A stretch of 64,000 bases of DNA from CAZMXP01 sp964570285 (GTDB lineage: Bacteria > Planctomycetota > PLA2): positions 24,705 to 88,704 of the forward strand of contig CAZMXP010000013.1 of the NCBI GenBank assembly GCA_964570285.1, given 5' to 3'. This document shows positions 42,023 through 50,727 of the stretch, in pieces. How positions within the stretch are numbered: position 1 is the first letter of the stretch; every line of letters begins with the position of its first letter. Position numbers and translations under genes: made by a program. Below the pieces are notes generated by a model that saw only the letters and a program-made list of their open reading frames with translations, was not told the origin of the DNA and made no database searches.

Positions 42023-42490
42023 CTACGACCGCCGCCCCTCCGCCGAGCGCGCCTCGCGCCGGTCCGCCTCGCCCTTCAGCTTCTCCCGCTTGTCGTGGAG
42101 CTTGCGCCCGCGCACGAGCGCGATCTCGACCTTCGCGCGCCCCCCCCGGAAGTAGACCTGCAGCGGGACCAGCGTGAGGCCGCGCTGCTCGACGGCCGCG
42201 GCAAGCTTGCCGATCTCGCGCCGGTGCAGCAGCAGTTTGCGCACGCGCTTGGGGTCGTGGGGGGCATAGCCCGAGTGGGAGTACTCGGGGATGTGCATCT
42301 CGCGCAGGAAGATCTCCTCCTTGTGGATCGACGCGTACGCCTCGGTGATCGACGCCTTGCCCGCCCGCAGCGACTTCACCTCGGGGCCGAGCAGCACGAG
42401 ACCCGCCTCGATCGTCTCGAGGATCTCGTAGTCGTGCGAGGCTCGCCGGTTGCGCGCGACGACGAGCCGGTCGGGGAGACGGTCGCTCAC
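42023..42490 (-). CDS. smpB: tmRNA-binding protein SmpB
   Basis: A 155-residue OB-fold protein. Landmarks are VARNRRASHDYEILETIEAG, LLGPEVKSLRAGKASITEAY and the basic C-terminal tail beginning HDKREKLK, which folds in the ribosomal mRNA channel. It binds tmRNA and brings it to stalled ribosomes; ssrA is 1.7 kb away. The GTG start at 42490 overlaps the queD-like stop. Confidence 0.95.
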   Translation of the reverse strand: MSDRLPDRLVVARNRRASHDYEILETIEAGLVLLGPEVKSLRAGKASITEAYASIHKEEIFLREMHIPEYSHSGYAPHDPKRVRKLLLHRREIGKLAAAVEQRGLTLVPLQVYFRGGRAKVEIALVRGRKLHDKREKLKGEADRREARSAEGRRS

Positions 42491-42894
42491 GCCTCTCCGA
42501 ACGAGGCCATGCTCGTCTCCGTCTCCCAGAAACGGATCGCACGCACGGGAAGCCCCGCGCCCCGCGCGACGCCATAGAGGTGGGCCGCGAGGTTCTCGGC
42601 CGTGGGGGGGCCGTCCAGCAGGAAGAGCGGCTCGCCCGCCCCGCGCAGCAGGTCCGCGAGCGGGTCGTCGCGCGCGAGGATCATCCGGTGGTCCCAGTGG
42701 TCGTGGATCCAGCGGCCGACGCGTTCGCGGATCACGCCGAAGTCGACGACCATGCCGAGCGCATCCAGCGGCCCCTCGCAGACGATTTCCGCCCATGCAT
42801 TGTGGCCATGCAGGTGCGCGCAGGGTCCCGCATGGCCGCAGATGCGGTGGCCATAGCAGAAGCCGATACGCCTCAGGACCCGGTGGGACGGCAC
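42487..42894 (-). CDS. 6-pyruvoyl-tetrahydropterin synthase / QueD-family enzyme
   Basis: A 135-residue protein with zinc-ligand histidines in YGHRI and HLHGHN, GMVVDFGVI and WDHRMIL, and the catalytic ETETS-type segment FWETETSMA. QueD makes carboxytetrahydropterin for queuosine; PTPS-like relatives make other pterins. A Cys lies in GHAGPCAHLHGH, as in QueD. The GTG start at 42894 avoids overlapping sfsA; a longer start at 42963 is possible but would overlap it. No other que genes are in view. Confidence 0.85.
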   Translation of the reverse strand: MPSHRVLRRIGFCYGHRICGHAGPCAHLHGHNAWAEIVCEGPLDALGMVVDFGVIRERVGRWIHDHWDHRMILARDDPLADLLRGAGEPLFLLDGPPTAENLAAHLYGVARGAGLPVRAIRFWETETSMASFGEA

Positions 42895-42904
42895 AGCAGT
42901 GCTT

Positions 42905-43684
42905 TTAGCACGCCTCGAGCCAACCGCGGAAGGAGACCGCCCCGTCGGGGGAGAATCGTGCACCGACGGCGCGCACCTCCACTCCCGCGAGCCTCGCCTC
43001 GCGCACGGCCCGCGCGTAGTCGGGATCGATCTCCTCGGCCGAGCGCACCACGCTGATGTCCCCGCGCGCGACGAAGTAGAGCAGGATGCGGCGGTGGCTG
43101 CCGAGGGCGGCCAACTCCTCGACGTGGCGCCGTCCGCGCGCCGTCACGGCGTCCGGAAACCCCCCCGCGCCCCCGCTGGTCCGACCGGGGGGGACTCCGC
43201 TCCGCTGCGCCCCCCCGCGCCCGCTGGTCCGACCGGGGGGGACTCCGCTCCGCTGCGCCCCCCCGCGCCCCCCCAGTTTCAGCGTCACGCTCTTCACCTC
43301 GATGATGGTGCGGTCGCCGAGCAGGAAGTCGAAGCGGCTGCGGCCGATCGCCACCTCGGCGCGCACCGCTCCCTCGCCGGGAAAGAGGCGTCCCGTTCTG
43401 AGCCACCCGCCCACGATCCGGTTCGCGGTGCCGGTGTTCACGCAGACCCAGGTGCGCCCCGCGCGCGAGAGCTCCCACGTATAGGCGAGCTTGCGGCGCG
43501 GGTCGGGGCTCTTCGACAGCAGGACGCGCATGCCCGGCTCGGCGCAGCCGGTCATCGCGCCCGGGTTGGGGCAGTGGGCGGTGACCGCCGAGCCGTCGTC
43601 GAGGCGTACCTCGGCGAGAAAACGCTTGTACCGCCGGAGCAGCGTCCCGCTCAACCGCGCCCTCTCCTCTCCCGATAGGGACAT
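42905..43684 (-). CDS. sfsA: SfsA-family DNA-binding/nuclease-like protein
   Basis: A 259-residue protein. SfsA signature parts: LLRRYKRFLAEVRLDDG, HCPNPGAMTGCAEPGMRVLL, GTANRIVGGWLRTGR, RFDFLLGDRTIIEVKSVTL and FPDAVTARGRRHVEEL. The FDF/EVK region resembles a PD-(D/E)xK nuclease core. Between EVKSVTL and FPDAVT, where relatives have about ten residues, there is a Gly/Arg/Ser/Pro-rich insert of ~35 residues made by a perfect 48-bp tandem duplication. The ATG at 43684 follows a TATGGT box by 8 bases. Confidence 0.88.
   Translation of the reverse strand: MSLSGEERARLSGTLLRRYKRFLAEVRLDDGSAVTAHCPNPGAMTGCAEPGMRVLLSKSPDPRRKLAYTWELSRAGRTWVCVNTGTANRIVGGWLRTGRLFPGEGAVRAEVAIGRSRFDFLLGDRTIIEVKSVTLKLGGRGGAQRSGVPPGRTSGRGGAQRSGVPPGRTSGGAGGFPDAVTARGRRHVEELAALGSHRRILLYFVARGDISVVRSAEEIDPDYARAVREARLAGVEVRAVGARFSPDGAVSFRGWLEAC
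43175..43270. repeat. Two perfect 48-bp tandem copies inside sfsA
   Basis: Copy 1 at 43175-43222 and copy 2 at 43223-43270 are identical. The period is 16 codons, so sfsA stays in frame and gains a repeated GGAQRSGVPPGRTSG peptide. Each copy begins GCTGGTCCGACC and holds runs of seven G and seven C. Confidence 0.9.
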
Positions 43685-43692
43685 GGGGCTCG

Positions 43693-43698
43693 ACCATA
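43693..43698 (-). promoter_or_regulatory. -10-like box TATGGT for sfsA
   Basis: TATGGT on the minus strand, 8 bases before the sfsA ATG. The 36-base divergent gap leaves little space for the plus-strand metalloprotease gene, which instead has AAGGTG as a Shine-Dalgarno-like site. Confidence 0.4.
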
Positions 43699-43720
43699 CC
43701 CGGAGCCCGAAGGTGACGTA

Positions 43721-45124
43721 ATGGGTCGATGGCTGTCGCTGCTTCCGCTTCTGTTCCTCGCCGCCTGCGGCGGAGGTGGGGGGGGCCCGGGGGCCCCGAC
43801 GGGGGGACCGCCGGCGATCCAGACGGCGGCGCTCGACCGCGGGAACGTCGACCACGCCTACTTCCAGCAGATCGCCGTCACGGGCGGCTTCGCGCCGTTC
43901 TCCTGGTGGGTCTCCTCCAGCGGGGACTCGCTGCCCGCGGGTCTCGACCTGACGACGGACGGTCGCCTCGCCGGCGTGCCGACGCAGTCCGCGGTCCGCA
44001 CGGTGATCCTCGTCGTGCAGGACGCGCAGGGGCAGATCGACGTGCGCAGCCTCAACCTCGAGGTGCGCGACATCGAGATCTCGCCCAGCAGCAGCGCGAA
44101 CCTGACGCCGGGCACGGTCGTCAACTTCAGCGCCAGCGGCGGCAACAGCGGCTACGCATTCTCCCTCGCGACCAACCAGAGCGGCGCGTCGCTGACCACC
44201 GCAGGCTCCTACACGGCGGGCGGCACCGCCGGCGTCGACCTCGTGCGGGCGACGGACGTGGACGGCTTCTACGAGGAGGTCGCCGTCTCCGTCGGGGACG
44301 ACCCCTTCGTCGGCTTCTCCGCACGCTGGGGGTCGACCGACGTCTGGTACATCCAGTGGGACACCGTCTACGATCCGACGCCGAACTACGCGACCGACTT
44401 CGACGAGGTGCTCGTCGCGCTCGGGCTGCGGCGGCCCGAGAGCACCGCCGCGGCGGGCACCGAGGCGGACGACCTCGCCCGCCTGCTGACGATCCGCCGG
44501 ACGCTCGCGCACCTGTCCACCTACTACGGCAACTCCTCGGGGGGCGGTCCGCAGGCGGGGGGCCTCGCGATCTCGTTCGTGAAACCGGGGGGCCCGGGGG
44601 TGGGTGTCACGCCGTCCGTGGGCGGGGTGTCCAGCGCCTCGCCGCTCCGCTACAACACGATCTGCGTCCGGTACGGCGCGACCGGCTCGGTCGTCGGCAC
44701 CGCGTGGCTCGACCCCGGCAACGTCAACATCGAACACGACTGCGGCAACCCGAGCGGCACGCCGCTCGGGATCTTCGCCAACCGCGTGCTCTCGCCCTAT
44801 CTCGCGTCCTACAACAACTCGATCTCCTACCTGCCCGTCGGTCCCTCGGACGTGGGCGGCCTGCGCGCGATGCTCTACGGCGCCTCCCCCGTGGGCCTCC
44901 GCGAGCAGACGATCTGGAACGTCGCCAACGGCTTCGGCCGCGTGCTCGCCGCCGTGCTCGCCCACGAGATCGGCCACAGCCTCGGCCTCGACCACAGCAA
45001 CCCGAGCGCGGGAAGCGGCGACATCATGAACGCGAGCCTCACCGTCTCCCCGAGCGTCACCTACGCCTTCAACGCGACGCACTGGGCCGACCTTCTCTCG
45101 AACCTGCCGGGCCCCAACCGCTGA
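43721..45124 (+). CDS. Metzincin-type zinc metalloprotease lipoprotein with Ig-like domain
   Basis: A 467-residue exported protein. Lipobox LAAC with Cys at 16 is followed by a Gly/Pro linker. An Ig-like He_PIG domain (LPAGLDLTTDGRLAGVPTQS) lies near 65-110. The protease zinc site is HEIGHSLGLDH with His415, Glu416, His419 and His425, and the downstream GDIMNAS supplies the Met-turn. These are metzincin/matrixin features. No prodomain cysteine switch is obvious. Target unknown. Confidence 0.85.
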   Translation: MGRWLSLLPLLFLAACGGGGGGPGAPTGGPPAIQTAALDRGNVDHAYFQQIAVTGGFAPFSWWVSSSGDSLPAGLDLTTDGRLAGVPTQSAVRTVILVVQDAQGQIDVRSLNLEVRDIEISPSSSANLTPGTVVNFSASGGNSGYAFSLATNQSGASLTTAGSYTAGGTAGVDLVRATDVDGFYEEVAVSVGDDPFVGFSARWGSTDVWYIQWDTVYDPTPNYATDFDEVLVALGLRRPESTAAAGTEADDLARLLTIRRTLAHLSTYYGNSSGGGPQAGGLAISFVKPGGPGVGVTPSVGGVSSASPLRYNTICVRYGATGSVVGTAWLDPGNVNIEHDCGNPSGTPLGIFANRVLSPYLASYNNSISYLPVGPSDVGGLRAMLYGASPVGLREQTIWNVANGFGRVLAAVLAHEIGHSLGLDHSNPSAGSGDIMNASLTVSPSVTYAFNATHWADLLSNLPGPNR

Positions 45125-45168
45125 CGAGCCCGCGGAACCCGCCGCAGCGCGCAGCGCCCGAGGTCCGC

Positions 45169-45559
45169 ACGACGAGTGGGACCGAATCTCGAAGGGAGTT
45201 CGGGTGTCAGGGGCGAAAGGGTACGGAGGCGCGCGAGGATGTTGCAGCACGCGCGCTTCACGGTGCGGTGGACCACAGCCTTCGTCTTGGGTTTGGAAGA
45301 AGGAACCCAGGAACCTAGGAAGGGGCGGATCCCGTGCATCCGAGTCCCGGGGTGTTCACCTTTCCTCTCATGGGTTCCTCCCTTCCTGGGTTCCTTCTCA
45401 AATCCGATACCCTCGGCCGTGATCGCTTGTACTCCATGCCCGCAGCGTCCCCGCCGCTTGCGCGGATCCCGACGAGTCACTGAATTCGAGCGGGGGGAAC
45501 GAAAACCACGGAGACGCGAAGGCACGAAGGAGCCCCCGCGATCAGGTGCGCGCGCTGCG
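45169..45559. repeat. Interspersed repeat family, copy B
   Basis: Occupies the 440-base gap between the convergent metalloprotease and DnaJ-finger-like protein genes. It shares with copy A the start ACGACGAGTGGGACC and with copy C long stretches at about 90% by eye (for example ATGCCCGCAG and GACGAGTCACT). Arms AAGGAACCCAGGAA (45300-45313) and TTCCTGGGTTCCTT (45383-45396) are perfect complements. It ends near a GGCACGAAGG motif at 45520. The GGTTGCGG hairpin is absent here. Confidence 0.75.
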
Positions 45560-45564
45560 TTGGT

Positions 45565-46488
45565 CTACTCCTTCGCGGGCTCTTCGGGCAGGTCGGGGAT
45601 GTCGATCAACTCGCGGTCGAAGCGCGGCGTGTAGAGGTACCAGACCTTCCCGACCCGGAAGAGGGTGTAGACGACCTTCGTCTTCTCGACCGTCTTCGCG
45701 CCCGCCTCGGCGATCGTCTGCTCCTTCGCCTCGATGCGGACCCAGTCGACGTGATCCTCGACATCCCCGGCGATGCCGATGGACTTGACGAAGGGGGCGA
45801 GAGGCTTGGAGTTCAGATGTGCCGTGCGCAGCATCCGGTCCACCTGCGTGAAGTTCGTCGAGTTCGCGCGGTAGAGCGGGCTGTTCACGAGCCAGCGCGA
45901 CGCGAGGATCCCCTTGGGCTTCGGCAGCATCCCGCCGCTCGCGCAGGTGGCGCAGGTGGACTTGTCGCCGAAGGGCGAGTGCATGACCCCGCGCCCGTCG
46001 CACCGCTCGCAGCGGCCGAAGAGGTTCTCGTGGCGGCGCGCGGAGCCGAGGTCCATGACGAACTTGCGCGTGTCCGCGAGCCGCTCGCGCCGGTCGCGCT
46101 CCGCCTCCTTCGCCGCCTGCGCCTTGGCCGCCTCGTCGGCGGGCTCCGTCGCCACACGCAGCGCCTTCAGCCGGAAGTAGGCGCGCAAGACGTCGCCAAG
46201 CTGGCGGTTCGCCTCGGAATTCCACTCCATCTCGAGCGACTTCTCGTAGCTGAGCGCAGCCCCCTCGAGATCGCCCATCGCCGCCGCGATGGCCTCCTGC
46301 TCCAGGGGCTGCTTCGTCCTCGCCTTCTCGGCCACGGGCTGGACCGCGGCCGCGAGGCGCTTGCCCTCCTCCCTGAGTTCGCGGGCGCGAGGATGTTTCG
46401 GTTCCTTCTCGAGCCCCTCGTCCGCCGCGAACGCCACGCTGGCGGGAAGGAGGAGGAGCGCGAGGGGGAGGAAGGGGCGGCGTCGCAT
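45565..46488 (-). CDS. Secreted protein with a DnaJ-like cysteine motif, function unknown
   Basis: A 307-residue protein with signal peptide (PFLPLALLLLPASVAFA). A helical region with a TPR-like pair (residues ~25-120) is followed by CERCDGRGVMH and CATCASGGMLPKP (near 160-180), which looks like one DnaJ-type CxxCxGxG pair that could bind zinc. The last ~110 residues are beta-rich and include VVYTLFRVGKVWYLY. Downstream of and close to the HEAT/vWA-like gene, but with its own TAGAAT box 9 bases before the ATG. Confidence 0.65.
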   Translation of the reverse strand: MRRRPFLPLALLLLPASVAFAADEGLEKEPKHPRARELREEGKRLAAAVQPVAEKARTKQPLEQEAIAAAMGDLEGAALSYEKSLEMEWNSEANRQLGDVLRAYFRLKALRVATEPADEAAKAQAAKEAERDRRERLADTRKFVMDLGSARRHENLFGRCERCDGRGVMHSPFGDKSTCATCASGGMLPKPKGILASRWLVNSPLYRANSTNFTQVDRMLRTAHLNSKPLAPFVKSIGIAGDVEDHVDWVRIEAKEQTIAEAGAKTVEKTKVVYTLFRVGKVWYLYTPRFDRELIDIPDLPEEPAKE

Positions 46489-46495
46489 CGCGTGG

Positions 46496-47869
46496 TCATT
46501 CTACCCGGATCGCCCGCCCGCCGGTGGCCCGGGCGAGGCTCGCGAGGAACTCGGCCCCGTCGGATCGGCTTCCCACGTGGATCGTGTGGATGACGAGCCG
46601 GCGCCAGCGGTTCCTGTGCACGATCTCCTCGAGGATGCGCTGCGGGCGCCGCAGCGATCCCCGCCGGGGAACCCCTTCGCTGATCACGCACAGCGTGTCC
46701 ACCGCCTCCTCCTCCATCGCCGCGAGCAGCGCATCGAACAGGGCGCTTTCGCCGCTCCGGCGCGCGAGCCAGTCGGCCGCCGCGTCGCGGCGCCCGACGG
46801 TCATCGCCCCGAATGCGCGCTCGACGGCGACCGCAGGCGGGAAGGTGTCGGGGTCCGCGGCGCGAAAGCAGTCGTACGCCTGCCCCTCGGCGAGCGCCGA
46901 GGCCCACCGCGCGAATCGCGCCGCCGCGGGGGGGACGGGGAGATCGCAGACAATCGCGACGCCCATGCCGCGGATCGCGCCCAAAGCTTCGGCCCCCGCA
47001 CCCCCCGAGGAATCGACCCCCTCCCGGAGACGTCCCTGCTCCTTGGCCCTCTGCCGTTCCAACTCGGTCGCCAGCGCGGGGTCGCCCATGAGACGCATCG
47101 CGTCCATGGCGGCGGCGCGGACGCGCCAGGAGGGGTGGCCGAGCAGCGCGACCGCGCGGCGGCGCACCAGCGCGCGATGGCGCCCCTTCGGCAGCGCTTC
47201 CGCGAGCGCGATGCCCGTGCGCTCGCCGACGCCGTCGATCGAATCGAGGTCGGGCAGCACCTCGCGCGCGTGCAGCGCGAGCGCATCGACCGCGGCGGCG
47301 CGCGCGGCGTCATCGGGGTCGTCGGCGTAGAGGAGCGCCCACTCGGCGGCCGTCGCGAAGGGCGCGGCGGCGGCGATGCATGCCGCGCGGCCCGCCGGGA
47401 AGCGGTGCGCCTTCTCGGTGAGCGCCGCGTAGGCGTCCGCCTCGCCGGACGCACCCACCGCCAGCGCCAAGGCCGGAACCACAGAGGGATCGCGCTCTTT
47501 CAGCAGCGCATCGATGAGTGCGGGCAGCGCGGGCCGGGCGCCGATGGCGCCGAGCACGACCGCAAGCGACCTCCGCGTCGCCGACTCGCTCCGGCGTCCG
47601 AGGGCGTCGGCCAGGAACTCCACCGAGGCCATGTCGGGCCTCTGCTTCGGCCGGGCGAGCGCGAGTACCGCCTCGTCGCGGATGTGCGGGTAGGCGTCAG
47701 CCAGCAGCGACTCGAGAGTCCGGGTCGCGTCGAGCGTGCCGAGCGTGCCGAGGAGGGTGATGGCACGCTCCCGCCGGGCCTGCTCCTCCGGCACCCGTTC
47801 GTACCGGGCGAGGGTCTCGCGCGCCTCGTCGATGGGGTCTGGCAAGAGGAGCCAGAGCAGCAGCAGCAT
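46496..47869 (-). CDS. HEAT-repeat protein with a von Willebrand A-like C-terminal domain
   Basis: A 457-residue protein. A short hydrophobic N-terminus (LLLLWLLLP) is a probable signal or anchor. HEAT pairs span about 25-270 (RRSLAVVLGAIGARPALPAL and RRAVALLGHPSWRVRAAAMD). From ~295 a Rossmann-like part begins GVAIVCDLPVPP, then SALFDALLAAMEEEAVDTLCVISEG and VIHTIHVGS, which resembles a vWA domain, although the DxSxS metal site is not intact (D-L-P). The pair with the next gene forms a small operon, start spacing 7 bases. A GGGGAG Shine-Dalgarno precedes the ATG. Confidence 0.65.
   Translation of the reverse strand: MLLLLWLLLPDPIDEARETLARYERVPEEQARRERAITLLGTLGTLDATRTLESLLADAYPHIRDEAVLALARPKQRPDMASVEFLADALGRRSESATRRSLAVVLGAIGARPALPALIDALLKERDPSVVPALALAVGASGEADAYAALTEKAHRFPAGRAACIAAAAPFATAAEWALLYADDPDDAARAAAVDALALHAREVLPDLDSIDGVGERTGIALAEALPKGRHRALVRRRAVALLGHPSWRVRAAAMDAMRLMGDPALATELERQRAKEQGRLREGVDSSGGAGAEALGAIRGMGVAIVCDLPVPPAAARFARWASALAEGQAYDCFRAADPDTFPPAVAVERAFGAMTVGRRDAAADWLARRSGESALFDALLAAMEEEAVDTLCVISEGVPRRGSLRRPQRILEEIVHRNRWRRLVIHTIHVGSRSDGAEFLASLARATGGRAIRVE
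46498..46503 (-). promoter_or_regulatory. -10-like box TAGAAT, 9 bases before an ATG
   Basis: On the minus strand; overlaps the last codon of the upstream HEAT/vWA-like gene, so the downstream gene may be expressed separately as well as by read-through. Confidence 0.4.
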
Positions 47870-48158
47870 CGGCACGCTCCCCAAGCTAGCAGCGTGCCCC
47901 TCGCCCGGCCCGGAGGAGTGCCGCGTCGGCCCACGTTGCGCCCGATGGACAGAGGGCCGCGCACCTGGCTGCTTGCGTCTCGCGGGCGCGACAATTCTCC
48001 ACGGAAAGGCTTGGCACACCCTTCGCTAATGCTCCCTTCGTCCTTTCTCCTCTTGAAGCCAGAACCAGACAACCCATCCGTCCTCCCTCCTCCTAGCGGC
48101 CTCCGGCAACCTGCCGGGGGCCGCACCTTTTTGGGCGGCCGAGGTTACAACGGCAGGG
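47870..48158. other. Divergent intergenic region (289 bases)
   Basis: No gene recognised. A TACAAC box (48146-48151) lies 7 bases before the plus-strand ATG at 48159. The stretch 47990-48080 is less GC-rich and pyrimidine-rich. No conserved riboswitch fold recognised. Confidence 0.4.
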
Positions 48159-49838
48159 ATGCGTATCCCGCTCGCGCTGCTGCTGTTCGCCGCCTCCCTC
48201 CCCGCCGAAGAGTCGACGCGGCTGCTCAAGGACCCGGAGGGGCGGGTCACGATCACCGTGCCCGCCTCCTACAAGGACGAGGCGATCGCCGGCACGATGA
48301 TCATCCACGCCCGCGCGCCGGCGGCGCTTGGCGGACACCTGCTCACGGTCTTCCGCGAGGAGGGGCAGAGCGACATCGACAAGCAGCGCGACCGCTACAT
48401 CCAGCACGACTCCCCGGGCTATCCCGGCGCCGACCTGCGCAAGGTGGGCACGCCGTGGTTCGGCTACCGCTTCTACGACCAGGCGCAGAACCGGGTGCTG
48501 CTGCGCGCGTTCGTCGCCGACGGCAGCGACGGGCTCGTGATCGCCGTGACGTCGCGCTTCCTGAACTACGACTCGAACTACGCGAAGGCGGTGGACGACA
48601 TCGTCGCCAGCGTCGCCTTCACGACCGGGGTCGCGCGCAACACGTCGCGCACGATCAGCGAGGGGGAGAACCGGCGCTTCTGGGACGCGAAGGGGGTCGT
48701 CTCGCTGATCGCCCCCGTCGAGTGGAAGCGCATCGACCCCGACGAGGAGGGCGTGCAACTGATGCTCGCGCTGAAGGGGAACAAGAGCGGCCCGCGCTTC
48801 ACCTTCAAGAACTGGGGAGGGCCAAGCAGCGCCGCCCTCGTGCTGACGCGCATCTTCGCGACGTGGAAGCGCTCCTACCCCAACATCCAGGGGGGCGAGC
48901 GGGTCGGCGACGACCCGCCGCGCATGCTCGTGCGCGAGCGCGTGCCGGGGTCGGTGGACTACATCACCGCGTTCGAGCACCGCAACGAGGCCTACACGCT
49001 GGTGCTGACGGTGCGCGAGGGCGGCTACGAGAGCTACCGGGCGCTGGCGGAGGAGATCTCGCGATCGATCGTCTTCGCCGACGGAAAATGGACGGCGCCG
49101 GAGGGGGCGCCGGGGGAGGCGACGGCCCCCGTCAAGGGGCTCGCCGTCGTCCATGCGCCCGACGCGGCGCTGGCGGAACGCGTCGCGAAGGCACTCGGGC
49201 AGTTCCAGAAGCAGTGGGACAACGTCGGCGTGGGCGACGGCAAGAAGGCCCTGCCGCTGCGGATCGACGTCGTGGCGCCGGAGGCCTTCGCCGCGGAGAG
49301 CCACGCCTTCGGCAGCCCGCCCGCCTGCTACGACCTTTCCAGCCGGCGCGTCGTCGTCGTGCCGCCGCCCGACGCGAAGGAGGCGCTCGCGATGTGGCAG
49401 GGCCAGCTCTGGGCGGCGGTGGCGCAGGCGGTGCTGCATCGCGACGTGGCCGCGGGCACGCCGCCGTGGCTCCGCACGGGATTGACCGCGCTGATGGAGA
49501 CGGCGGGCCGCACCGGGCAGGGCGCCGACGAGGCGCACCCGATCTTCGCCGACCGCCTCGGCGCCAAGGCGTTGACCGATCCGATGACGCCGCTCGAGTC
49601 TCTCGTCCAGCTCACCAACGCCGACTTCATGAACGCGGAGAGCGTCGACCCGCAGGCGACCGCCTGGGGCTACTGCCACCTGATCCTCTTCGGGCGCTCG
49701 ACGCTGTCGAACATCTACAAGCGGTGGCGGACCGACCTCGAGAAGGCGACCGCCGCGCCGCCGCCCCTCGACCTCACGAAGTACGGGGGCTCCGCCGACG
49801 AACTCAAGAAGTACGCGCTCAAGCACTGGCACCGATGA
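48159..49838 (+). CDS. Secreted protein with a peptidase-MA-like domain lacking the zinc motif
   Basis: A 559-residue protein with signal peptide (RIPLALLLFAASLPAEES). Two similar beta-rich domains (about 20-150 and 165-300), each ending with VDDIVASVAF or EEISRSIVF, look like a duplicated PsbP/DUF1795-like fold. The last ~210 residues resemble a DUF1570-type gluzincin domain: AQAVLHRDVAAGTPPWLRTG matches HExxH...GxPxWLxEG, but the HExxH is lost. It is thus probably not a protease. Coupled by ATGA to the galactokinase-like gene. Confidence 0.6.
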   Translation: MRIPLALLLFAASLPAEESTRLLKDPEGRVTITVPASYKDEAIAGTMIIHARAPAALGGHLLTVFREEGQSDIDKQRDRYIQHDSPGYPGADLRKVGTPWFGYRFYDQAQNRVLLRAFVADGSDGLVIAVTSRFLNYDSNYAKAVDDIVASVAFTTGVARNTSRTISEGENRRFWDAKGVVSLIAPVEWKRIDPDEEGVQLMLALKGNKSGPRFTFKNWGGPSSAALVLTRIFATWKRSYPNIQGGERVGDDPPRMLVRERVPGSVDYITAFEHRNEAYTLVLTVREGGYESYRALAEEISRSIVFADGKWTAPEGAPGEATAPVKGLAVVHAPDAALAERVAKALGQFQKQWDNVGVGDGKKALPLRIDVVAPEAFAAESHAFGSPPACYDLSSRRVVVVPPPDAKEALAMWQGQLWAAVAQAVLHRDVAAGTPPWLRTGLTALMETAGRTGQGADEAHPIFADRLGAKALTDPMTPLESLVQLTNADFMNAESVDPQATAWGYCHLILFGRSTLSNIYKRWRTDLEKATAAPPPLDLTKYGGSADELKKYALKHWHR

Positions 49839-50719
49839 ACCCGCGCATCGCGAGCGCGCCCGGAAGGGTCAACCTGCTCGGCGAGCATGTCGACCACCAG
49901 GGGGGGACGGTGCTGCCGGTGGCGATCCACATGCGCACCACGGTGCGCTACACGCCGGGAGAGGCGTGGGAGATCTCGTCGGAGGCGCACGAACCCGGCG
50001 GCGAGTGGCTGCGCTACGTGCACGCCATCCTCGGGGGGCTCGGGGGGCCGACGCCGGGCCGGATCGAGATCTCCTCCACGCTGCCCGAACGCAAGGGGCT
50101 CGCCTCCTCGGCGGCGCTCGAGGTCGCGGTCGCGGGCGCGCTCTGCGACCTGCCGCCGCTCGAGCTCGCCGCGCTCTGCCAGCGCGCGGAGCAGCAGGCG
50201 GTCGGCGTCCCCTGCGGCGCGATGGACCCGTGCGTGGCCGCCTGCGCGATTTCCGGACATGTGCTCGTGCTCGACTGCGCCGACCGCACCTTCTTCCACC
50301 TGCCGCTGCCGGAAGCGGACCTGCTGCTCTTCGACTCCGGCGTCGAGCGCCGCCTCGAGGCGACGCCGTACGCGCAGCGGCGCGCGGAGGCGGAGACCCC
50401 CGGAACCCCCGCCTCTCGCCATGTGCAAGAGGAAAAGCGAAGGGTGGAGCGCGCGATCGGGATGCTCGACGAGTCCGACCTGAGGGGGCTCGGGGGCCTC
50501 CTCTACGAGTGCCACGAAAGCCTGCGCGACCTCTACCGGTGCAGCCACCCCGCGCTCGACGCGCTCGTGAACGAGCTGTCGCACACGCCGGGCGTCTACG
50601 GCGCGCGCATGGTGGGTGCGGGGTGGGGGGGGTGCGTGCTCGCGCTGGTCGAGCCCGGCACGCGTCTCGAGGGGGGCACCCATCTCGTCTCGGATGACGG
50701 GCTGTATCGCCTCGAGTGA
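49835..50719 (+). CDS. Galactokinase-like GHMP sugar kinase
   Basis: A 294-residue kinase. The sugar-binding signature GRVNLLGEHVDHQGG (residues ~9-23) and the GHMP ATP loop GLASSAALEVAVAGAL are both clear, as is the C-terminal GAGWGGCVLAL. Galactokinases usually have GEHTDY and about 380 residues; here Asp-His replaces Asp-Tyr and the protein is ~90 residues shorter, mainly in the middle. It may act on another sugar such as an N-acetylhexosamine or arabinose. No Leloir-pathway genes are adjacent. Confidence 0.75.
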   Translation: MNPRIASAPGRVNLLGEHVDHQGGTVLPVAIHMRTTVRYTPGEAWEISSEAHEPGGEWLRYVHAILGGLGGPTPGRIEISSTLPERKGLASSAALEVAVAGALCDLPPLELAALCQRAEQQAVGVPCGAMDPCVAACAISGHVLVLDCADRTFFHLPLPEADLLLFDSGVERRLEATPYAQRRAEAETPGTPASRHVQEEKRRVERAIGMLDESDLRGLGGLLYECHESLRDLYRCSHPALDALVNELSHTPGVYGARMVGAGWGGCVLALVEPGTRLEGGTHLVSDDGLYRLE

Positions 50720-50727
50720 GGCGCAGC

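Noticed and set aside
42895..42963. Longer start for the QueD-like gene at 42963
   Set aside because: It would overlap the end of sfsA by about 59 bases and add residues without family match; GTG at 42894 is preferred.
43160..43275. Tandem 48-bp repeat as a possible CRISPR array
   Set aside because: Only two directly adjacent copies with no spacers, inside an intact sfsA frame.
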